DNA from: Rhexocercosporidium sp. MPI-PUGE-AT-0058
Lineage: Eukaryota; Ascomycota; Leotiomycetes; Helotiales
Direction of reading: 5' to 3'
Assembly (NCBI GenBank): GCA_020746875.1
Contig: JAGTJL010000003.1
Span: 744,001 to 808,000 of the forward strand
Length of the DNA: 64,000 nucleotides
This document shows positions 35,247 to 47,221 of the stretch, piece after piece (the stretch's first letter is position 1; each line of letters starts with the position of its first letter). The translations under genes and the position numbers were made by a program. The notes under the pieces are model-generated. The model worked only from the letters and a program-made list of their open reading frames with translations, did no database searches and was not told the DNA's origin.

Positions 35247-36119
35247 GATGATGATGGAACTGCTGCAGCAGTCTCAAGATGTCAGAAAATTAGATTTGAA
35301 ATGAAGAGGAAGAATTGTTTGAATTCGTTCTTTGCTACTATTGGGGGTCAGAGCTTTATATATTGACCTGTACTCCAGACAAACCCCAACATATGCTGAT
35401 CTTTCGCTTCATGGCGTTTGGCATAGACATGCCGATCAACTTTCGGATAAACAATATTTCGTTATCTTAGGGAGATCTTGGAGAAGAGGGGTATGCGGTT
35501 CGCGTAGCTAGCGAGGACCCACGGAACACATGCGTACCATGCTGTTGGGTTTGTCCGAAATTACCCGGGACAGAACAATTGGAGCAATGTCAAACACTCC
35601 CGGCTAATATGAATGATTGACTTGGGTGAGATATCCAGATCCAAGAAGTATTTCTGTTTAGAGAATACACAACATGTTTGATTATGTAGCCAAGTGCTAT
35701 GCTATAATCTACTCTCGTTTCGGCAGCTGGAGAAGGGAAATTTGCCAATGATCAATAGGAGCGCCACTCACTCCTATTTATCCTGCATTCAGCCTGATGG
35801 ATATAGAGAGGAGGCTGCTGTGAGTAAAGGCGTGAAGCCAATGTCCATTCTGTTGATATTGCTTTGATCTTCATGTTCTTGGTCAGGACACATTTGCGTC
35901 GAGTTCATTTTACCGGCTTGGAGAGTGGACAGGAAGTGCTGATCTCTGGATCTATGCTAATCTCAGATTTTGAAATCCTTGAAAACGTTCCTCAGCGTGA
36001 AAGATGGACATCAAATGGAAGCCTTATCAATTATTTTCAGTGCCTAGCCTATGTACAAAACCGTGGTGGGAGACGATTATTGTACTTTTCATCTTCTGCA
36101 AAAATAGAGCTTAGTCTAC
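35247..36119. promoter_or_regulatory. Promoter region of the sugar transporter
   Basis: These 873 bases lie upstream of the transporter and downstream of the GH43 gene, both on the minus strand. A short ORF at 35864-36175 overlaps the 3' end of the GH43 gene on the opposite strand and is probably chance. One XlnR-like element is listed separately. Confidence 0.4.
35602..35607 (+). promoter_or_regulatory. GGCTAA, possible XlnR/Xyr1 site
   Basis: The hexamer GGCTAA lies about 356 bases before the transporter start. GGCTAR/GGCTAA is the known binding core of the xylanolytic activator XlnR. Six bases occur often by chance, so this is only suggestive. Confidence 0.3.
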
Positions 36120-37748
36120 TTATTCTACTGCCAGATTCTGGAATAGCACCTGCACATCTGGTACGTTTGAAGTAGCGAATATCCCAATCACAGGACCAAC
36201 GAAATCCGGCCCAGACATGTCAAGAGTATCAACCGAAGAGAAAGAAGTCCATGCCACCTCCTCATCCTTCCCACTCCTATGAGAGAAAGTGTACTTTGTC
36301 TCTGTATAATCGACCCGGAAAGAAATCAGATCCCCCTCGCTCAGCTTCACATCCGCCTTGGAAGTTTTCGAGATGTTTTTCGCTTTGTTGACAGTCTCAA
36401 TAACGACGGACGAGGCAGAGATATCGTAGAAAAACTTGATAAAGCGGTGCTCGTCTTTGTAGTATGCCAGTCCAGATTTGAGTTCGGAGTTTGCTGGGGC
36501 AGAGACAACTTTCATGGACACCCAAGCTTGGCCTTCAAGCTCGCGTTGGCGTTTACCGATGAAGGTTACCGGTTCTTCCCATTGCGAAATATCCGCACTG
36601 CTTGCAGTGAGAGTGATTGTCGCCGCGTTGTCCGAGAATTTGTGGTGAGATAGCATAGCATCTCGAATGTACAGGTAGTCTACCATCGGCTCGGCAGTCA
36701 CACGAGCAGATGCTTTTGCACGAACCAATGCGGTTCCATTGTCGAGGACAGGATTACTCTTGACCTGGTTCAGACTTGGCCATTCCCCCTCGTCCCATTT
36801 TCCAGGCGTAAGGAACGTTTCCCTGCCCATGACCAAACTACCTGTTGACTTCTCCTTCCTCACTGCAAGACATACACCCCACCACTGTCCTTGCTGATCC
36901 TGAAATATATCACAATGACCAGTATTCCTAATGTACTCATCGGTCCCACGTGCAGTAAGAATGGGATTGTTCTCAAACCCATCATAAGGACCCCAGATAT
37001 CCTTCGATCGTGCCACAGTGATCATGTGGTTCTCATAAGTACCCCCCTCAGAAATCAGCAGATAGTACCAGCCATCTTTCTTGTACATATGAGGACCTTC
37101 GGGATATATTCCACCTGTGCCTTCCCAGATGGTCTTCTCATCACTGAGTTTCTTTCCGGTCTTGAGGTCAATCTCAAACATTTTGATCTTGGTCATGGGA
37201 CCAGGCGCAGCTGATCCTTTCATGTAGACACGACCATCATCATCGAAGAACATGCTGGGGTCGATACCATCGAAGTCATAGAAGATCGGATCACTCCACT
37301 TGTCAGACCAGATGTCCGTTGTTGAAACGATGAAGTTCTCTTTGACATCAGAAGTTGTAGGCTGTAAAACATTCGTACAGACGACATAGGTGATGCCATC
37401 TTTGTGGCGGATGGTGGGTGCGTAGAGTCCTCCGGTAGCTAGCATGCGGTCACCCGTACCACCTTGAGAATCATCATGAGGCCATATGTTGGTTATCGAT
37501 TTGGCCAGGCTCAACTGCTCTTGTCTATTGATCGCATTCCCTTGGGTAGTGGTCAGTATATTTTCAACTTGAAAAGAGTATCACTGACCGATGTGTTTCC
37601 ATGAGAGGAGATCTTTGGAAGCATAAATTGGTAGACCTGGGAAGAGGTGGAAGGTGGAATTGACCAAGAAAAAGGTGCCATCAATCAGAACGACTGATGG
37701 ATCTGGTGCGAAGCCAGGTATGATGGGGTTAATGTCAGTCGAAGGCAT
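36120..37748 (-). CDS. GH43 glycoside hydrolase, probably cytosolic
   Basis: Exons are 37748-37589 and 37540-36120, for 526 residues. The five-bladed propeller starts with NPIIPGFAPDPSVV, where Asp16 is the expected general base. FDGIDPSMFFDDDG carries the pKa-tuning Asp147, and GGIYPEGPHMYKKDGWYYL the general acid Glu201. From about residue 330 there is a C-terminal beta-sandwich of the kind seen in two-domain GH43 beta-xylosidase/arabinofuranosidases. The start MPSTDINPI leaves no room for a signal peptide, so the enzyme is likely intracellular. It sits directly behind an oligosaccharide-type permease on the same strand. The activity is probably beta-xylosidase or alpha-L-arabinofuranosidase, not resolvable here. 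Confidence 0.92.
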
Positions 37749-38659
37749 GACTGTCGTGTATTGCCAGTTGTCTGGAGCCAGAAACCGATGACATTAACGC
37801 GGTCTCAATGCAGTCTGCTAATGCACCTGTATATCTCATGGCTCCTAAGCATGAATATCGCCAACATGACCCCTCTTTTTGTTTCGGTTAAATGCAGATG
37901 CCAAGTGCGGAGACGGGTTCTTTTCTTGCATGGGGAGTTAGGTACTCGAATGTGCCAATCATCTTCAGCGATGCCCAATCGAAACCTTTCTTGCTTTCTG
38001 AATGCTACTCTACAATTTTTATTTTAGCTTGAGATTTGGGTTCTCCTGTTGTTCTGGTTGGGCCGGCTAAATGTAGTTGCCAAGGGTTCACGCCAACCTT
38101 CCCATTCTTGGGACTTCGCCCTTCTCAACCCAGTACACCTGGGGTTGATTTTGCTGTACGCTCTTCAATATATTTGGATGCTGATTCATTATTGGGGGTC
38201 GTATTTTCTCAATTGAAAAGTCAAAATAGTTACAGCTAAGGGGCAGCAATCACGAGTTGAAACCACTCCTGATCCGATATGACTTGGGAGATAGCAAAAG
38301 GTGCGCCTCTAAAGTTATAGTATTTTAATACACTGTAGTTTTTGCCACTCATGATAGCCTTTGAGGCATCAGGTCAATAACTCATTCAGAAGCCAAAGCG
38401 ATTTTGGGTGGCACCCCATTCTGGCTCACAAACACAAAATTGAGTGGCCGTAATCGGAAATAAATAACAAAGAACTTCCGCGATAACAGTCTATTACCAG
38501 CCCATAATCGAAGATCTCCAAATGCCGCAGTTCCTCAGAAAATGATATTCCATCTCTCACTCATGGGTCACCCAGCTTCCTTCGCTCAGGGCATTAGACG
38601 AATCATCCAATCCTACACTTCATTAGCTCCAAAAGTCGCAGCCGCGGACTTGGGAGGAC
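37749..38659. promoter_or_regulatory. Upstream region of the GH43 gene
   Basis: These 911 bases separate the GH43 start from the end of the first 2EXR gene. No ORF here is convincing. An XlnR-like heptamer lies at 38065. Confidence 0.4.
38065..38071 (+). promoter_or_regulatory. GGCTAAA, possible XlnR/Xyr1 site
   Basis: The exact XlnR core GGCTAAA lies 317 bases upstream of the GH43 start codon. This matches the classical xylanase-promoter element, although the motif is short. Confidence 0.35.
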
Positions 38660-39644
38660 CTACTTCATTGCCCTTGACATTTCCATGATTTCCTTGGGAG
38701 TCATGTACTCAATATCAATTCCCTGCAGAGGCATGCCTCCACTGCGACGCAAATTCTTGAAATGATGTCTGCAAGCATTCTCACTGCGTACTCTGCGAAA
38801 ATCCCCCAAGAGGAATTTGTGTGGGATAACGATTTTCTCGAGAGATTTGAAGTAGCCCATCAAATAACGGTCCAGACTCAGAGGATTAAGTTGACACGAC
38901 GGACCGATCATGAGATTGTGGATCCGACTTAAAATCTGCTCTCTGACTTGACTCATTGCAGGGCCGCTGAATAGCGTGTCCAGAAGCTGTAGGCTGACGT
39001 GAAGATAATCGTGATCGAAATTGAAGAACATGGGCTGGATTTTTGGAATACTTGCAAAAGCAATATGGTAATGCTTCAGGGCAATAGTACGAGAGTCATG
39101 GCACGCGTAGAGGACTCCTGGGATGGAAGTGACGACCTTGATCTTTGCCGTTGCCAACTCAGACGCAATGAGGAAGTCGTGAGCTTTGTTGCCTGCAAAC
39201 TTGAGGCGAACGACCCTTGGTCCAGGCAAAGCGAATCTCCACACCAGGCAGCGAAGCTCCAATGGCAACTTTTTGAAGAGACTGAATTGATGAACTCCGG
39301 TCTCCACAGACAGGATAGGGTTGCTGACTGAGAATTTGGAGGATGTCATGAGTGAAATCTCTGGGGATTTCATTGATTGTGGTGCAACTTGTGCTCTGAA
39401 AACAGCAACGTCAATTCTGTACTGCCCAATCGGATGCTCCTTCAAGACTCCAGGGCGCGATATAACCCTAAGAATGGACAAACCACAGAGTAGCCTTTTG
39501 ATATCCACTTACCGCTTCCCTCGCAGAAATCGGGAATCAAGTGGAGGATGAAACTTACGGATGAGTCAGAGCACCGAATTCTCTCGAAAGATCACTCGGA
39601 CTTAAGGATGAATGAGCGATAGTTTGTTCCGTAGTGCTTGACAT
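38660..39644 (-). CDS. 2EXR domain protein
   Basis: Exons are 39644-39559 and 39395-38660, for 273 residues. A longer unspliced frame starts at 39508. However, the spliced start MSSTTEQTIAHSS joins in phase to AQVAPQSMKSPE and is preferred. The 2EXR landmarks are FSLFKKLPLELRCLVWRFAL, GPRVVRLKF, and VLYACHDSRTIALKHYHIAF, followed by the DHDYLHVS strand. This is a large fungal family of unknown biochemical role, usually lineage-expanded. The second gene about 1.3 kb away on the same strand belongs to the same family. Confidence 0.8.
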
Positions 39645-40981
39645 GATGTTTCGGGAGCAGTGCAAGCGCAAGGGAATTTCGAGGCGATCTCGTGGAGTCT
39701 GCGATCTGAGAACTTTAGCATCTATCATATTCCGAATTCGAATATGCGCATCACAGTTGCAATTCCACTTGTATACTTTTGTCTGCAGTGTGGCATTGCT
39801 TGGCTATGGTGACAGCTAGAGATCAGCACGCGATGTCAGGTTGTCGGGATCAAGCTGTCGGGAATTTGATGTCAAGTACGAGTGTAAGCTGGCAAAAGAA
39901 GATACACTGGTTCGATAATAGCTGTAAAGCAAAGCGGGATTCACCCCTGCACTAAAGGTTTGAAAGTCAATAAGAAAGCCTCGCTTAATTCACCCCCTCT
40001 CAAAGGTGACCCGGATTTGAATTGCAAGCGACTGAGGACCGGATCTTGCACCTCGTAAATATCGTCTAAAACTCTTGCCCAGAGTACAGCGGAGAGAGGA
40101 GCTCAGGTTTTGCTGGGTCTCTGGCGCAGAATAGACACTCAATCATGTTGACTGAAAGAACAGAGAAGGGTAGCTTGCCAGCTGGCGGAGTGTTTAAGAT
40201 ATGCTGAGACAGGAAACGCAAGGCAAGAAATCGCGGTTATTGAGGACATCGTATGGAACTATTGGGGGAGCTTAGGTGTGATGATAACGTAGATGAAACA
40301 GTTCGTAGCCGATTTCAGAATCTGCAACTTGTAAGGTTAGCATTTGTAGGGACCTATCGAATTCGCTTCCCTGGTCGGCTGTCGCATTGGAGTTGACAGG
40401 CTTGTTCACTCGAAACATTAATCTGAAGTTGATATAACTATAACCTAATATTTTCGAGAACTTAAAACTAGAGCAGCAGCTAGGGGGTGGAGCTAGGTAT
40501 GTAAATTTTTTGGACGCGAGGCAAGCCAGGATTTTGAGAAATCTAGTTTGAAATTGTACATTTTGGTACATGATTTTGTGCGGCCTGATACTATGAAATG
40601 TAGACCGCCATAAAGAAATAGTTCTCCTCATATCTAGATATCTTCGACGCGGAACTCCTGAGAACCCGACGGGATCTGTATCTAAGTGATTAAGGAGATA
40701 CCTATCACAGCCAGCAGGGAGAACTTTGGTTCACTTACTGTACTGTATCTCATGACTATTGGATCACGCGATGAGTTGTGTGCATGATGAGTAGTGTGAT
40801 TTAAATTGTAGCTGCACACAAGCTCAAGCCAGCAGTCGTATTTCACCAAGAAATGTGAGGTAAAGTAATTCCCCCGACCAACCTAACCCCATACGCCCCA
40901 TTTGCCGACTGCACAACCTATAACCAATCTTCCTATATCACCGCCAGGACGCTCATTCGGAAAATCCTTCCCCTTGAAGAA
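39645..40981. other. Intergenic region between two 2EXR genes
   Basis: Nothing coding is supported in these 1.3 kb. A minus-strand ORF at 40272-40631 shows no domain. The sequence is visibly richer in A and T around 40260-40560. Confidence 0.4.
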
Positions 40982-42108
40982 TTATGGTCGGTGCTCTGCA
41001 AGTCGCGCCCAAGACCGAAGCCGAGATTCGCGGGCCCGGAACCGCATTTGCTTCATGTTCGTCGCTCCAACCGCCACAAATTCAGGAAGGTCTCTCGTTT
41101 CATCCTTGGATAGATTCCATCTCCTCTTGAGCCTCCTCTTCACGACCAGATGTGCGGAGGGTGGAGGTGTGGGGTACAGGCCAGTGTCCTCGAGATAGAT
41201 CCCTTCAACGAACAAAGTATCCAGATTGCCAAATTCTCCAAGAAGATTAATGAACTCCTTGTCTGAAAACTCTTCCCATGGTGTCTTGCCGGTTACCGGA
41301 TCGCAAGGCAGTGAATTTGTTCGGCCGATCGCCAAGTGTCTCAGTTTATCCTCAATCTTTTCGTCATCAGTGTATCGTCTGGGAGGAGTTCCAGGGAATC
41401 CGTGTGTATCATGAACATGGTAAGGGCCGAAATGATGCAGGGCAGCGATTTTGAGGATGTGGTAGAAGGCGACTGGGCGCGCGAATTTGAAGAAGTCGTC
41501 CACACCAGCGAAGAGCAGTATATCCAAGTTTGGATTGAAGTATGTAGGTTTGAGTAGTCTGTTCTTGAATGTGATGGTATATGATTTGAGGGCAAGATGG
41601 CGAGATTCTTGACAGACGTGCAGCAGAGTTGGTACGCGCGCTTTGGAACCAATGCAACGGCATGATGCGGAAGCTTTGTGATGGCGACTGCTTTCCGTAA
41701 ACGCTTGGATGCGCACAACTCGTTCCCCGGGCAGGACCAGTTCCCATATCATCAGGCGCAGCCTGTTGATTTGTTAGCAGATTTTTTTGGAGGTAGGTAT
41801 GAAATGTATTGGCGTCAAAGGAAGCACAGTCTCGTGTATTGGGCGTATTATTCGAGCGGGGTTGTATGATTGCGAAACGAGACTCTAACTTACTCAGCTG
41901 GCAGTTTGGGAAACAATGCAAACTTCTTAAGAGGAAGGCGGAAGGGTGGATGCTTCTGGAATGGTCGAAGCGCAAGGGCTTTGTCTTGGCCAGCAAGAGC
42001 TGGAGGGTGCACAGGAGGCACGGTGAAAGGCGCGCCTTGGGATGCTTCAACACGGGTAGAAGGTGGAGTACGGGATGATAGAAGTAAATTTGACATGCTG
42101 GACCCCAT
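40982..42108 (-). pseudogene. 2EXR domain gene with a two-base insertion at the exon 2 start
   Basis: Exon 1 (42108-41894) ends in LKKFALFPKLPAE before a GTAAGT donor. Exon 2 begins at 41764 after CAACAG and reads, in the frame of the rest of the domain, RLMIWELVLPGERVVRIQAF, LLHVCQESRHLALKSYTITF and a full C-terminal part to the stop at 40982. The donor leaves two bases, so the acceptor should supply G-CTG-CGC to give ELRLMIWE. The sequence instead has an extra TG after GCTG, shifting the frame into an early stop. Without it the protein would be intact. An ATG at 41752 could start a shortened protein, and a non-standard splice is also possible. Confidence 0.6.
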
Positions 42109-42499
42109 TTTGGCGTATTGACAGCGTTGGCAAGGAAATATGTTGTTGAGATGCTTTTCCCTTTTCTTTTTGGTGTTGCGTGGATAGACTCACTCCACGC
42201 GGTATGTCGCAGAAACCGCGTCCGTAGAGCAGCTTTGCGGAATAATTGAATGAAGGAAAATTGCTAGCAAGTATTCAATTATCGTAACGTGACAAATACG
42301 GGTGATGGGGAAGCGCGACAACGCGTTGTTGGTTTGACCGACTTCGACGGAGGTAAACAAAGCTTTATTTTAGGCGAGTTCTTAGCGCCGCTGGGCCGGA
42401 CCTACCTTGACAAGGTGTTGACAAACTGCGGCAACCACGATCTGTCCTCCAGATTGCTATCTGGTCGATAAATATTTCCTCACATCCCTTGAATCGTCT
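42109..42499. other. Intergenic region, 391 bases
   Basis: This holds the promoter side of the second 2EXR gene and the 3' flank of the glycosyltransferase relic. No further element is recognised. Confidence 0.4.
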
Positions 42500-43395
42500 T
42501 TAGGCTTTCTCGAAATCAGGCACGAGAAGCGCATAAACGTCCGTATTTTCATTCTTTTGCATCCATTCTCCTTCACAACGCTTGGCCTCCTCCATCATGT
42601 TCCGTGCCTTGCTCTTCACCACTGTCTGCATACACCGATAAACACACTGGCTTGAATAATCTACCAAGCCAAATGTAGCAGCTCCTATCTTCATCGTTAC
42701 GTTGAAGAGACCCTTGCTCAACCCCTTAACCACACCAACAGCATCTTCGGCTTCTTTCCCTTTGTACGTTTGTACAAAGATATCTGTGAATCCTTCATAC
42801 ATCCCACTCAAAAATGTTCTTCCAGCAATCAATACGCCGTCGTACTTGCAGCTCTATGATGAATGATAGTAGCCACATGCTCAAAAAGCAACTCGTGGGG
42901 AGAGTCTCCCAAATAAAAGACATCGAAAAATTTCTCTCCATCCAACTTACCCCAGCCTCGGGATATAGTTGCTCGACTTCAGTGCTGCCATACCTGCTGT
43001 TATTCTTGCCGTCATATTATCTTGGTAATGCGTTCTTGACATCAGGTTGAATGCAAGAAATCCAACAGCCTTGAGAATCTCCTTGATCATTGCCCGCCTG
43101 TAGACTACTAATCTTGGGGATCAGACATGGGTTCTTCACCATACATGCCATCAACTCAGCGGAGTCGCCGCATATGTGCTGTATTTCGAATTTTGGTTTG
43201 CTGACAAGGTCCTCGAATATCATGTATGTTCCCAATCGTACGCGATTGCCCTACATCTGTAGTTTGTTACCGAGAGCGATGAATGGCTGAACATCTCCTT
43301 TACTACCGACTACTTGTGTGAAAATTTGAGCTTGAAGTTCTATGTTTCTTCTTTGCCAGTTGTAGGTTCTGTTGGTGACTCATTTGGGGGTCTGG
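42500..43395 (-). pseudogene. Glycosyltransferase family 1 (sterol glucosyltransferase-like) relic
   Basis: Reading down the minus strand from about 43395 gives FTQVVGSKGDVQPFIALGNK, the N-terminal donor of this family. It is followed by an in-frame TAG near 43251, then GNRVRLGTYMIFEDLV and CGDSAELMACMVKNPCLIP. The middle of the enzyme is missing. The sequence resumes near 42945 with VFYLGDSPHELLFEHVATII and HHRAASTTAY, a degraded form of the HHGGAGTTA sugar-nucleotide motif. It ends with the family's tail, GMYEGFTDIFVQTYKGK, to the stop at 42500. A normal protein would be several times longer. The stop, internal deletion and eroded motif together show a dead gene. Confidence 0.82.
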
Positions 43396-44650
43396 AGAGC
43401 AATTGGGAAAGCTTTCTAATGATGTTTATATCAATGCCGATATTTATTCGACCATCATCTATGTAATTTAGAGCCAAAAGTCAGGAGCTGCCATCATCAT
43501 GCATAACGTCATTGTAGAATTGATCTTACCTGTAATGTCTGTCGTTCCTGGCTAGTAGCTTGAAGGGCCAGATGGCATCCAATGAGGGGCCTCGTCCTTG
43601 TAATCAGGTGATCGCGGAGAAAACCGCATGCCATTTCCGTTGCAGAGTACAGAATACCACCAAAGGAGCATTCGTTCGAAATGAGAGTGTTTGAATCGGT
43701 ATATGGTGACATGTTCGGTGAAATGGAAGCAGTACAAGCACCTTGGTTGGTAGCGCGGAAAAAGCTGCATGAACAGACGAAACAGCTGGGCCAAATCTTC
43801 GGGCCGTGAGAGGCCGTATCTAAATTTTCTCCACTGTTCTGGAATACAATGTGGCAGATAGAAGCGCCTAATTCTATTTGATGGGCGATGATGTTGAGAA
43901 GAGAGCTGGATATTCTGATGCAGAGACGGGAGTCATATTACCTTCGTCAAGTATTATGGAAAGAAGCCAATGACGAAGCAAATTGGCTGCTCGGATTTGG
44001 AGAGGAAGAGGAGTGAAGAGAAATGCCAAAAAAATCCAAAAAAACACTCGGCAGAATGGTCGTGACAATAAATACTCGGCCTGATGCATCATCTCTCTTT
44101 CGGGTGAAAATCACGTGAGCCGAGAGAAAGAAATTTCAATCAGCTGATCTCGTAGAGCAAGCTCGTAGGTATGGTATATATTCCCACTAGTGCTGAGTGT
44201 AATTTTGTGGTATCTATGATACGAAACCGATCATCACAAAACCCCCTGTTCCCCTCTGGTCATCCCGGACTCCATGCACGATGCATTCTACTTTCCTCCT
44301 CATCTGCGTGATTGGCTCTATCAATATTGACCTAATAAGGTGTACCCCACGTATCCCTATTGGAGCGACCAAGTAGCCGTCTGCGCAAGATGCTCTCGAA
44401 CTCGCCCCCTCAACAATGCAACCGCAACAATTTGTATTATATATGCACTAGGCAACGACGTTCATGGCTACGCTCTCGTCGCCGACTTGCAGCAAAGCGG
44501 CCTTGAAACGTCCGGGGCAGCTTTGAAGATGAAGTCGAGACGGGCGTAGCGATAATTCTTGTTGAAGAACAGAGCGGCAAGAATAGGAACATGAATATGC
44601 CTGGTGCGAACCATTCGTTGCGACCGGAGCAATTTGTGATCTCCCCTCCG
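43396..44650. other. Intergenic region, 1.25 kb
   Basis: Short minus-strand ORFs at 43509-43794 and 43874-44092 have no recognised domain. The region lies between the glycosyltransferase relic and the 3' end of the zinc-cluster regulator. Nothing else is supported. Confidence 0.4.
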
Positions 44651-46641
44651 TCAGACGATAGCAAAGCACGAGTTGAAAATATCGTGCATGACCGTTCGGA
44701 TATCAACTCTCTGCTTCAGAGCCTCTTGTCTAGTTTGCACCTCCCTGAGTACTTGTCCTGTGATCTCAGCATTCGTCGCGACCTTCTCCATCCTGTTGAT
44801 TTGCTCATGGATCCAAGCTTGCATTTCTGCATCATTTTCCTCTGAGCCCCACATGAGCAGTGGCCACAACATGCTCACAGGGAGGAACTCTTCCTCAAGA
44901 CTCCCTTCAACCATGACACGGGCCGTGGAGCGGATATTCGACACGGCAGCTTCGGTCTCGACAGAGAGAGGTAAGTGTTTGTAGGCTACGCGATGGAGAT
45001 GGATTTTGGAGGCGTGGTAGTTGGCGTAATAGGTTCGGAAGGTTCGAGTTAATGCGAACGCAAGGCTGGGTGAGAGATGTGCTGAGGTCAGTTTGCCACT
45101 CAGGGCATAATCCATGAGTGGAGGTCGCTGTTCCCACAACGAAATTAGGTCCCGTCCAATCTTCGCAGCGATGCTCATTACTTCCGTTTCGTCTTTCACA
45201 GTCCCTCGAGATCGGTGCCATGGATCAATCAGTGATATCCTTCCCATAAAAGACTGTATCTTTTGAAAGAAGAGGAAGCCAGGTTGGTAAAGAGCATCGA
45301 AGAGGACATCCTCAATATCCGCTTCGCCGTTGTCGGTACTGCCCTCAGCTACTTCGATGGTTGTCGCAGGCGATGATTGATCAATAAATTCATCATTGTT
45401 CTCGAGCAAGAAGAGGCCTTCTCCGCCTGCTGAGACGGCACGAGCATCGAGAAGTCGTATCCAAGACACCAGCCGCTTACCCACCATGCGAAACTGTGAC
45501 TTATCTGCTCTAAAAAATACATCATAAGCTTGCTTCAGGTGAGCATGAGCGTTCCCAATTCCGCCTTCGAGAAGGTCGATGTAGCTTAGGAAAAACAGAG
45601 TTGCAAGTACATATTCCAATATCGCTGGTGAAGTATTCTCACTTTCTGATGACATCCCGAAAACATACCGCTGGGCTTCTGCTGCAGCTTTTTGGTAATA
45701 CTGCTGATATTGCGGTACGACACTGCGTTCTCGCCCCATAAGAACCTCGGAAAAGGCTAGAATAGCGTATCGAACCATAGGTGATGCGGTAGCCATGGAT
45801 ATAAGTACTTGTCTCATTGAGGACCACTTGAGCTCCGTCTCAACCTGAGAGACGATAGGTGGCACGACCGTTCGGGTGAAATAATCCATCAATTCTTTTT
45901 CGACTACTTCATTGAAGGCAACTAGACCTCCAGATCTGAGATCTGGTTCGGGCATTTGGAAAGAAGACATATGATCTGTGGGAGAGGTACTCCATTCGGG
46001 GGGCAGGTGTTGACGGTTTGACGAGTAAGATGCCGAGAATGTATTGCTTGATTGGTCCTATTACAGTTTTAGCTGAAAGAAATCCTACTCAAGGAACCAA
46101 GCCATGGAATGAGAAGAAGGTGGGGATATTCGAAACCTACAATATCGCCTCTCTCGACGCTCTGCCCATCAAGATCGGGAAACCCTTGACCTCGCCACCT
46201 CGAACCTTGCATCAAATTATCCTCATTGGAAGGGTCCCACATAAAGCTTGCATAGTTAAAAATATCATTGAACGAATTGTCATTTGCAGGATACGCAGAG
46301 CCAGCCATATTCGGGAGAGCTGAAATATTCAATGGCATCGAAGACCCATTCATGGAATAGGAATTTGACCCATGGCCATACCGCAAGCCCGAAGAGGGTT
46401 GTCTGAATGACTGCTGTGTTGGCCTCCAAAGGCATTCTAGATTAAGACGCTCGCAGTGAGAACATCGCGGTTTGTGTTCATTGCACCTGACTTTTCGACG
46501 GCTAGGGGAGTTTAGCTCTTAATCTGGATTGTGGAATTCGTACCCCACTTACCGACATGTCAAGCAGCCTGATTTAGATCTTGGAGGCCGTCGTGGAGTA
46601 GGTGAGCCAGCAGACGAGTGGGAGCGAGCAGACTCGTTCAT
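44651..46641 (-). CDS. Zn(II)2Cys6 transcription factor
   Basis: Exons are 46641-46553, 46501-46141 and 46057-44651, for 618 residues. The zinc cluster spans the first intron: cysteines at 26, 29, 36, 43, 46 and 53 have canonical C-X2-C-X6-C-X6-C-X2-C-X6-C spacing, preceded by a basic PRRPPRSKSG. An Asn/Ser-rich linker follows. From about residue 180 (LVAFNEVVEKELMDYFTRTV) a long helical region fits the Fungal_trans_2-type middle homology domain, with MVRYAILAFSEVLMGRER matching the usual early helix. It should be a nuclear DNA-binding regulator recognising CGG-type repeats. It lies 0.6 kb downstream of the aldolase gene, on the same strand. It may control the aldolase/transporter pair, which is inference. 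Confidence 0.87.
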
Positions 46642-47221
46642 TCTAAGTGCTAAGTGCTGTAATCGGGTGCAGTCTCCAGAGTGGATCCACAGGTCTACTG
46701 CACTGCTGTTCGAAAGTGGGGTGGAGAATGAGGCTGAGCAAGTTGGGATCCAGGAGTATGTCTATCACCTTTAAGGACAGCTACTCTAAAGTTGAATTAT
46801 CTTGCTTGCGGGTCTTAAAGTAAGTTTCCTTTTGCAATAGGGGTGGCATGAAGTCTAGGGTCGAGGAATCCGGGATTCGCGTCATACCAAAGTCAAACAG
46901 CGGGGTGTGGGGATGAGATCACATGATGCGCTCAGAAAAGTTCTCCTGCTATTGTTCATCGTTGTCTTGTAAGATAATGGTGGACGCGAGCACACCGTAA
47001 TTCCCATGCGAGCTTTCCATTTCTGCTATTATATTAGATTGATGATGAGGCGGAGCTTTGTGAACTGTGCCCATTCCATGCTTGCTGAAGAACCATAGGT
47101 AAGGACCAAAAAGAGCGAAACAATCAGTCCCACAAGAGGGAGCCAGAAGCCACGAATTAAACTACGGGCTTAAGCACAAGCCTTAAAGCAATAAAAGACC
47201 CCTTTCAGTATTACCAGCACC
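46642..47221. other. Upstream region of the regulator gene
   Basis: These 580 bases lie between the regulator start and the aldolase stop. No gene is recognised. Confidence 0.4.
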
